A program made the position numbers and the translations under genes. DNA of 11,248 bases from an uncultured Lachnospiraceae bacterium (lineage in GTDB: Bacteria > Bacillota > Clostridia > Lachnospirales > Lachnospiraceae): the NCBI GenBank assembly GCA_947625995.1, contig CANQQN010000051.1, positions 1 through 11,248 on the forward strand, given 5' to 3'. How positions within the stretch are numbered: the first letter of the stretch is position 1; the number at the start of each line of letters is the position of its first letter. Shown here one piece after another: positions 6,791 to 11,248 of this stretch. The notes under the pieces were generated by a model that searched no databases, was not told where the DNA came from, and was given only the letters and a program-made list of their open reading frames with translations.

Positions 6791-7837
6791 ATGCGAGAGT
6801 TTAACTACTCGGCAATCAAAAACCAAAAATGGGATTCGGAAATTCTCGGCTTGATTGCTGCGATTTATAAAGAAGCCGGAAAGCAGGAACTGTATCTGAA
6901 GCAGCGGCCAAAAGAACTGGAAAAACTGGTCGAGATCGCAAAGGTACAAAGTACTGAGGCCTCTAACGCAATCGAAGGGATCATTACGACCAATACGCGC
7001 ATCCGGCAGTTGGTCGAGGAAAAAACAACGCCAAAAAACCGTGACGAACAGGAAATCGCCGGATACCGTGATGTCCTCAATCTGATCCATGAGAGTTTTG
7101 ACGTCATTCCAATCACGCAGAATTACATTCTTCAGCTTCATAAAATCTTGTACAGCCACATGAACAACCCGATGGCAGGCAGGACAAAAAACGCGCAAAA
7201 TTATATCAGCGCAACCCATCCGGATGGTCATGTGGAAACCCTGTTTACGCCACTGCCACCCTACGAGACGCCGGAGGCACTGGACAGAATTTGCGAGGAA
7301 TACAACCGTGTTACCGGTAACATGGAAATAGAACCGCTTATCGCGATTCCTGTTTTCATTCACGACTTTCTTTGCATTCACCCATTCAACGACGGGAACG
7401 GCAGAATGAGCCGGCTATTGACAACTCTGCTTTTATACAGAAGCGGCTTCTATGTCGGAAAATATATTTCGTTGGAAGCAAAGATCGCGAAGAATAAAGA
7501 TTTATATTATGACGCGCTCGGTCAGGCACAAATTGGCTGGCACGAGGGCAATGAAGATGCGGTTCCGTTCATTAAGTTTCTGCTCGGAACGATCCTTGCT
7601 GCCTATAAGGACTTTGAGGATCGATTTGCCTTAGTAGAGACAAAGCTTTCCGCGCTTGAAAAGGTAAGGCGCGCTACTATGAATAAAATCGGCCGTTTCA
7701 CAAAACAGGACATTCGAGAACTGTGTCCCTCTCTCAGCGTTAGTTCCATAGAGGGTGCATTGCGAAAACTTGTGGTTTCCGGCGAACTGAAACGAGAGGG
7801 TTCAGGGAAGAATACTTGCTATTGCAGAGTAAACTGA
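6791..7837 (+). CDS. Fic-family protein (predicted AMP transferase) with C-terminal winged helix
   Basis: A 348-residue Fic-domain protein. Fic enzymes usually transfer AMP from ATP to a hydroxyl on a target protein. The core motif is complete: HPFNDGNGRMSR (197-208), with catalytic H197 and the phosphate-binding GNGR. The N-terminal helix carries STEASNAIEG (54-63), matching the (S/T)xxxE(G/N) self-inhibitory motif with E62, so the protein should restrain itself and need no separate antitoxin; none is seen beside it. About 290-348 looks like a winged helix (IGRFTKQDIREL, then SVSSIEGALRKLVVSGELKRE). I chose the ATG at 6791 because AGAGGTGA lies just upstream; an in-frame GTG at 6782 would use part of that site as coding sequence and add three residues. 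Base composition is visibly more AT-rich than in neighbours, hinting at later acquisition. It has its own promoter, operator and terminator. The target protein is unknown. Confidence 0.93.
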   Translation: MREFNYSAIKNQKWDSEILGLIAAIYKEAGKQELYLKQRPKELEKLVEIAKVQSTEASNAIEGIITTNTRIRQLVEEKTTPKNRDEQEIAGYRDVLNLIHESFDVIPITQNYILQLHKILYSHMNNPMAGRTKNAQNYISATHPDGHVETLFTPLPPYETPEALDRICEEYNRVTGNMEIEPLIAIPVFIHDFLCIHPFNDGNGRMSRLLTTLLLYRSGFYVGKYISLEAKIAKNKDLYYDALGQAQIGWHEGNEDAVPFIKFLLGTILAAYKDFEDRFALVETKLSALEKVRRATMNKIGRFTKQDIRELCPSLSVSSIEGALRKLVVSGELKREGSGKNTCYCRVN

Positions 7838-7885
7838 TTCTCGTAACCATTCTTCTATTCCCTTAAAATAGAATGAAAATTAAGG
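7838..7885. repeat. Second copy of the fic upstream block pattern, placed after fic
   Basis: TTCTCGTA (7838-7845), TCCCTTAA (7859-7866) and TTAAGG (7880-7885) occur with 13-nt gaps. Upstream of fic the same boxes occur at 6722-6729, 6743-6750 and 6764-6769, again with 13-nt gaps; all three are offset by exactly 1116 bp. The sequence between the boxes is not conserved, apart from scattered A/T matches. Box-to-box period is 21 bp, two helical turns. It could be a second operator or an end repeat of an inserted cassette. Confidence 0.6.
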
Positions 7886-7907
7886 CAATAAACATATTGA
7901 TAAGGTT

Positions 7908-7942
7908 AAGCATCTGTCACAAATGATAGGTGCTTTTCTTTT
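7908..7942 (+). terminator. Rho-independent terminator after fic
   Basis: AAGCATCTGTCA (7908-7919) pairs over 12 positions, including two G-U pairs, with TGATAGGTGCTT (7924-7935) around a CAAA loop. It is followed by a T-rich run interrupted by one C. The orientation fits the end of the fic transcript; the opposite strand lacks a T-tract after the stem. Confidence 0.8.
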
Positions 7943-7997
7943 GCCATTTTCTGAAAGGACAGTGATTTACTATTGGATTTTCCAGTCGAGGAACACT

Positions 7998-8190
7998 TCT
8001 CAAAACCGCACGGCCGGCAGCATTGCTTTCATCTTATCCGGCAACGTATTGTGCAATTGATAGGTCACAACGCCGATTGGCGCATTTTCCCGGCATATTC
8101 CGCTTCAAATTTAAAAACAACAGATAGAAATATTCCTCCTTTGGCCGTTTAAAGGAAAACCACTCAAAATCGTGGATATGGTGCCTCTCC
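7998..8190 (-). pseudogene. Decayed coding remnant downstream of the rRNA methyltransferase
   Basis: The 355-nt space between the fic and methyltransferase genes has no intact gene. On the minus strand, directly after the methyltransferase stop, an AAGGAG site appears, but no ATG follows at a useful distance. Protein-like stretches then occur in three different frames: HDFEWFSFKRPKEEYFYLLF, then FEAEYAGKMRQSAL, then IGVVTYQLHNTLPDKMKAML ending at TGA (8002-8000). Two frameshifts would be needed to join them. This looks like a gene that lost its start and frame, but I recognise no family and it could be chance. A short CCAC/GTGG hairpin followed by TTTT (about 8176-8155) might end the methyltransferase transcript. 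Confidence 0.35.
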
Positions 8191-8192
8191 TT

Positions 8193-9566
8193 CTATAATA
8201 CTTTTTTCAGTTCCATAAGACTTTCCACATTCCCCGTCCACGGAAACATATCCACCGCCACAGCCTTCTCCGCCCGGTATCCTCCCGCCTGCAACGCCGC
8301 AAGATCTCTGGCGAGGCTGGTGGGCTTACAGGAGATATAGACGATCCGCTCCACCCCAAAATCAATGATCTTTTTCAGGGCTTTCGGATGGATGCCGTCC
8401 CTCGGCGGATCCAATACGATCAGATCCGGTTTGTCTGTGATCTCATCGATCACCTTCAGCACATCTCCCGCCAGAAACTCACAGTTAGAAAGTCCGTTTG
8501 TCCGGGCGTTCTCCCTTGCGGCGGCCACCGCTTCTTCCACGATCTCCACACCCGTCACTTTCTTTGCCACAGGCGCCAGCATCTGGGCAATGGTCCCGGT
8601 GCCACTGTACAGGTCAAACACCGTCCGGCCCCTTGCGGCGTCTCCCACATATTCCCGAACCTTCTCATAGAGCGTCTCCGCCCCCAGCGAATTGGTCTGA
8701 AAGAAGGAAAAAGGCGTGATCCGGAACCGAAGCCCCAAAAGCGCTTCATAAAAATGATCCTTTCCGTAAAGAATGCGGGTGCCGTCATTTTTCACCACAT
8801 CCGACAGGCTGTCGTTTACCGTATGTAGAATACCCGCAATCGTTCCCTGCAGTTCGAGCTTCAGGAGCAGTTTTGCAAACTCCCCCTTTTCCTCTTCGGA
8901 CCAGTTGCCCTCCTGAGAAGTGGTCACCAAATCGATAAGGATCTCCCCGCTCTTCGTGCCTTTCCGCACAAGCAGATGCCGCAAAAAGCCCCGATGGGTC
9001 ATCTTGTGAAAATAAGGCGTGCCCTTTTCCCGAAAATAACCAAGGGTCGCCATAAGGATTTTCCTGTAATCCTCATCCACGATCTGGCAGCTATCCGCAG
9101 TGACCACATCATAAAAACTGCCCCGTTTATGCATACCAAGAGAAAGGGGGCCGTCCTTGTATGCATCTCCGAAAGAAAACTCCATCTTATTGCGGTAACC
9201 GTAAGGTCTTGGACTTGGCAGAATCCCTTCAAAGACGTACGCGCCCAAAACCGCTTGGTCGAGGATCTCTTTTACCTGCGTTTCCTTGATACGAAGCTGT
9301 TCCTCATAGGGCAGGGACAAATACAGGCATCCGCCGCACTGCCCGAAGTTTTCGCAGGCAGGCTGCCGCTCCGTCTGTCCCCTCTCAAGCACCTCCAAAA
9401 GCCTGCCTTCCAAGCGGCCGTTCCGCGCCTTGCTGATACAAAACCGGATCTTCTGCCCCGGCAGCGCGTTCTTTACGACTACCGGCTGGCCTTCTGCCGT
9501 CACCACGCCTTTATTTGGAAATAAGATCTTTTCTACTTTTCCTTCTGCAATCTGTCCCTTCTTCAT
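8193..9566 (-). CDS. rlmD: 23S rRNA (uracil-C5)-methyltransferase, RlmD/RlmCD/TrmA family
   Basis: A 457-residue SAM-dependent RNA m5U methyltransferase, the usual length. An N-terminal TRAM domain (about 1-60) binds RNA. The Fe-S ligands are C71, C77, C80 and C160 (C-x5-C-G-G-C, then the distant Cys), as in RlmD-type enzymes. The methyltransferase domain has FFQTNS (288-293), SAM loop DLYSGTGT (318-325), EIVEEAV (341-347) and DPPRDG (386-391). The catalytic nucleophile is C413 in YISCKPTSLARDL, and the general base is E448 in NVESLMEL. All catalytic residues are present. The start ATG has AGGAG (9577-9581) 10 nt upstream. The family members RlmD, RlmCD and TrmA cannot be separated safely from sequence alone, though the Fe-S cluster argues against TrmA. 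It appears to be transcribed alone, with a terminator upstream separating it from the membrane-protein gene. Confidence 0.93.
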   Translation of the reverse strand: MKKGQIAEGKVEKILFPNKGVVTAEGQPVVVKNALPGQKIRFCISKARNGRLEGRLLEVLERGQTERQPACENFGQCGGCLYLSLPYEEQLRIKETQVKEILDQAVLGAYVFEGILPSPRPYGYRNKMEFSFGDAYKDGPLSLGMHKRGSFYDVVTADSCQIVDEDYRKILMATLGYFREKGTPYFHKMTHRGFLRHLLVRKGTKSGEILIDLVTTSQEGNWSEEEKGEFAKLLLKLELQGTIAGILHTVNDSLSDVVKNDGTRILYGKDHFYEALLGLRFRITPFSFFQTNSLGAETLYEKVREYVGDAARGRTVFDLYSGTGTIAQMLAPVAKKVTGVEIVEEAVAAARENARTNGLSNCEFLAGDVLKVIDEITDKPDLIVLDPPRDGIHPKALKKIIDFGVERIVYISCKPTSLARDLAALQAGGYRAEKAVAVDMFPWTGNVESLMELKKVL

Positions 9567-9613
9567 CTCTCACTGACTCCTGTTATTCTTTTGACGGAAT
9601 TATTCAAATTGAC

Positions 9614-9644
9614 GGCTGCATAAAAAAGCAGGGCTCTTGCAGCC
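9614..9644. repeat. Short inverted repeat in the methyltransferase leader
   Basis: GGCTGC (9614-9619) and GCAGCC (9639-9644) are perfect complements around a 19-nt loop that contains, on the minus strand, a run of six T. A smaller GGCT/AGCC stem just before that T run could form instead, so the site could be a weak second terminator. It lies about 48 nt before the methyltransferase start. No clear promoter was found in this leader. Confidence 0.3.
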
Positions 9645-9658
9645 AAATCCCCTATAAC

Positions 9659-9698
9659 AAAAAAGCTTCCCACACGTTCTTCACTCCGCATGGGAAAC
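9659..9698 (-). terminator. Rho-independent terminator after the small membrane protein gene
   Basis: Read on the minus strand, GTTTCCCATGCG (9698-9687) pairs with CGTGTGGGAAGC (9676-9665) over 12 positions, including three G-U pairs, around a 10-nt loop. Six T residues follow immediately (9664-9659). It sits 31 nt after the stop of the membrane-protein gene and before the methyltransferase gene. On the plus strand the stem is followed by TCTTTT, so it might also work weakly in that direction. Confidence 0.85.
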
Positions 9699-9729
9699 TC
9701 TTTTAAACCCGTTATTACGACTGATCCGC

Positions 9730-10080
9730 TTATTCTGCGGCATCCTCAACAGCTTCCTTGGCTGCGTCCACGGCGTCTTCAACAGCGTCTTCCGCTGCTT
9801 TTTCTGCGGTTTTGGCTGCGTCCTTTACTGTCTGTCCAAGATCCTCGTCCTCCGCAAAGAACATATCATCAAAATCATCATCATAGTCTTCTTCAAAGTC
9901 CTCCAGATAATCGGGGGTGAAATAACGGTACACTGCGTAAGCGATGGCAGCCACCGCCGCTACGGCTCCGATGATCGCAAGGATGACCGTGATCGCATGC
10001 CTGCAGTTTTCCTCCTTCTCCTTCCGGTGCAACAGCTCAGAAAGCTTTGATGCGTTTACCAATTCCTCCATACGGCTCAT
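9730..10080 (-). CDS. Small single-pass membrane protein with acidic stretch and Ala-rich helical tail
   Basis: A 116-residue protein of unknown function. Residues 1-28 are a charged, probably helical cytoplasmic stretch (MSRMEELVNASKLSEL...). Residues about 29-53 form one transmembrane helix (AITVILAIIGAVAAVAAIAY), followed by YRYFTPDYLEDF. Residues 58-80 are extremely acidic, with runs of Asp and Glu. The last 35 residues are an amphipathic, Ala/Glu/Asp/Lys-rich helix with repeated DAAK/EDAV motifs. The ATG at 10080 was chosen because AGGAGGG lies 8-9 nt upstream; the ATG at 10098 is followed directly by that site, so it would read through its own ribosome binding site. It lies between pcrA and the methyltransferase, with its own promoter and terminator. 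I recall similar uncharacterised proteins in Clostridia but cannot name a function. Confidence 0.85.
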   Translation of the reverse strand: MSRMEELVNASKLSELLHRKEKEENCRHAITVILAIIGAVAAVAAIAYAVYRYFTPDYLEDFEEDYDDDFDDMFFAEDEDLGQTVKDAAKTAEKAAEDAVEDAVDAAKEAVEDAAE

Positions 10081-10142
10081 AATAAGCCCTCCTTTCATGT
10101 ATGATCTATCTTCATAATATTTATTTTACCGCTTATGGGTTG

Positions 10143-10151
10143 ATTATAGCA
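10143..10151 (-). promoter_or_regulatory. Extended -10 promoter of the small membrane protein gene
   Basis: Minus-strand TGCTATAAT (10151-10143) is a perfect -10 box with the extended TGn element, 62 nt before the start codon. No good -35 box lies 16-18 nt upstream, which is tolerated in extended -10 promoters. The AGGTGTGCTATA context is the same as in the response-regulator promoter (3013-3025). Confidence 0.6.
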
Positions 10152-10215
10152 CACCTTTTCTGATTTTACTATATCCAATTCACGATTTTTCACTCTATAT
10201 TTTCAATTTTTTTCT

Positions 10216-11248
10216 TTACACTTTTTTTAATTTTGCAAAAGAGGCGAACATTTTTTTCACACCGTACTTTTCAAAATCCACCTTCACCTCGTAATCCCTG
10301 CCGCCATCCGCGATCTCAAGAACGGTGCCCTGTCCGAACTTGACATGAGAAACCTTATCTCCCACGCCGTAAGGCAGGCTCCCGGCCTTTTCGATCTTGA
10401 TCTGCTGGCCGGTAAAGATCTTGGTCTGATAAGGCTTTCTCTCCGCATACGCGCTGCTCCTTTTGCCTGCAGTCACGCTTCCGCGGCCGCCGGTCCCACT
10501 GCTTTCTCCCGACCTTCCTGCTTTTCTCTTAGACGTAGTCAGTTCTGCGGGTATCTCCATCAGGAATCTGGAAGGCTGGTTGTAGTGGGTCTCTCCCCGC
10601 TGCATGCGCATCTTTGCGCAGGTAAGGGTAAGCTCCTTTTTTGCGCGGGTGATGCCCACATAGCAGAGACGCCGTTCCTCTTCCAGATCGGAGGGGTCAT
10701 CGCCGGAGAAGGACATATAGCTGGGAAACACCCCATCCTCCATGCCGGTAAGGTATACGCTGGGAAATTCCAGCCCCTTGGCGCTGTGGAGGGTCATAAG
10801 TACCACATAATTTTTGTCATCCTCCAGTCCGTCGATGTCCGCCACCAACGCTACCTCCTGTAAGAATCCGCTCAAAGAGGGTTCCTCCGCGCTTTCCTCA
10901 TAATCCGCGATCTTGTTGAAAAGCTCGTCGATATTTTCTATGCGGCTTTGAGCCTCCTCGGTGCCTTCTGCTTCCAGTTCCCGCACATAGCCCGTAACCT
11001 CGATAATCTCCTCCAAAATCTCCCGCACGGAAATGTATTCCAGCTTACTTTGCACCACTTGCATAGGTGTGGTAAAAGACCGGATATTTTTCAGCGCCCG
11101 CCCGGCGCCGGGAATCTGGTCAGCTTGAAGCAGTCCCTCATAAAAACTGATGCCGTTGTTCAGGGCATATTACTCAATGCGGGCAATGGTAGTGTTGCCC
11201 ACCCCTCGCCTCGGCACGTTGATGATCCGTTTCACCGCCAGATCGTCC
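10216..11248 (-). pseudogene. pcrA: PcrA/UvrD-type DNA helicase, C-terminal part, broken by an in-frame TAA
   Basis: The 3' part of a superfamily 1 ATP-dependent DNA helicase that unwinds DNA in repair and replication. The 5' part lies beyond the right edge. From the edge the frame reads DDLAVKRIINVPRRGVGNTTIARIE, meets TAA at 11172-11170, and then continues in the same frame with helicase-like sequence from YALNNGISFYEGLL onward. Downstream are motif V (VVLMTLHSAKGLEF) and motif VI (EERRLCYVGITRAKKELTL), then a low-complexity linker. The C-terminal Tudor-like tail (GVGDKVSHVKFGQGTVLE ... FASFAKLKKV) is typical of Gram-positive PcrA. One base change from GAA or CAA would explain the stop. The first ATG after it (11064) leaves 282 residues without Walker motifs and has no ribosome binding site, so the fragment could not be a helicase. 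PcrA is essential in Bacillus and Staphylococcus, so a sequencing or assembly error is a serious alternative. Confidence 0.88.

Noticed and set aside
8071..8088. CGCC/GGCG hairpin followed by CATTTT as a plus-strand terminator
   Set aside because: Only a four-base-pair stem with a poor T-tract, and a stronger terminator already ends fic upstream.
6663..8192. A toxin-antitoxin module around fic
   Set aside because: No small antitoxin gene is adjacent, and the inhibitory motif is already within the Fic chain.

Overview
The window looks like chromosomal DNA from a Gram-positive Clostridia, most likely a Lachnospiraceae-type gut Firmicute. The reasons are the strong AGGAGG-type ribosome binding sites, TTGACA/TATAAT promoters, the OmpR/HAMP-kinase pair driving a PepSY protein, and a PcrA helicase with the Gram-positive C-terminal tail. 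No tRNA, rRNA, CRISPR array or transposase gene was found.

Left part (1-3041, minus strand): an OmpR-family response regulator (2262-2936) and its HAMP sensor kinase (857-2260) are almost contiguous. They are followed by a membrane-anchored protein with two PepSY domains (1-776), whose Gln/Gly/Ser-rich repeat tail runs off the window. The PepSY gene has its own -10 box. The -35 region of that promoter is replaced by two identical 7-bp direct repeats with an 11-bp period, the classical layout of a PhoB/OmpR-type binding site, so the pair probably switches on the PepSY gene.

Centre (3042-6662, plus strand): a promoter back-to-back with the regulator promoter drives a PurF-like protein (3152-4561) and, 7 nt downstream, a membrane hybrid histidine kinase with an extracellular solute-binding domain (4569-6662). 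The PurF-like protein has lost the glutaminase nucleophile and several other glutaminase residues. It keeps the PRPP-binding motif and the four Fe-S cysteines, so it is unlikely to be ordinary glutamine-PRPP amidotransferase. Its close linkage to a sensor kinase is the most intriguing gene pair here.

Next (6663-7942, plus strand): a Fic-domain AMP-transferase with an N-terminal self-inhibitory motif and a C-terminal winged helix (6791-7837). Its promoter lies inside a perfect 10-bp inverted repeat. The same block architecture (three short conserved boxes spaced 21 bp apart) recurs just after the gene, followed by a good terminator. This is either a two-site operator system or the footprint of an inserted cassette.

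Right part (7943-11248, minus strand): a decayed-looking coding remnant; an RlmD/TrmA-family 23S rRNA m5U methyltransferase (8193-9566); a terminator; a 116-residue single-pass membrane protein with an acidic stretch and an Ala/Glu/Asp/Lys-rich helical tail (9730-10080); and the C-terminal part of pcrA (10216-11248), whose frame is broken by an in-frame TAA at 11170-11172.
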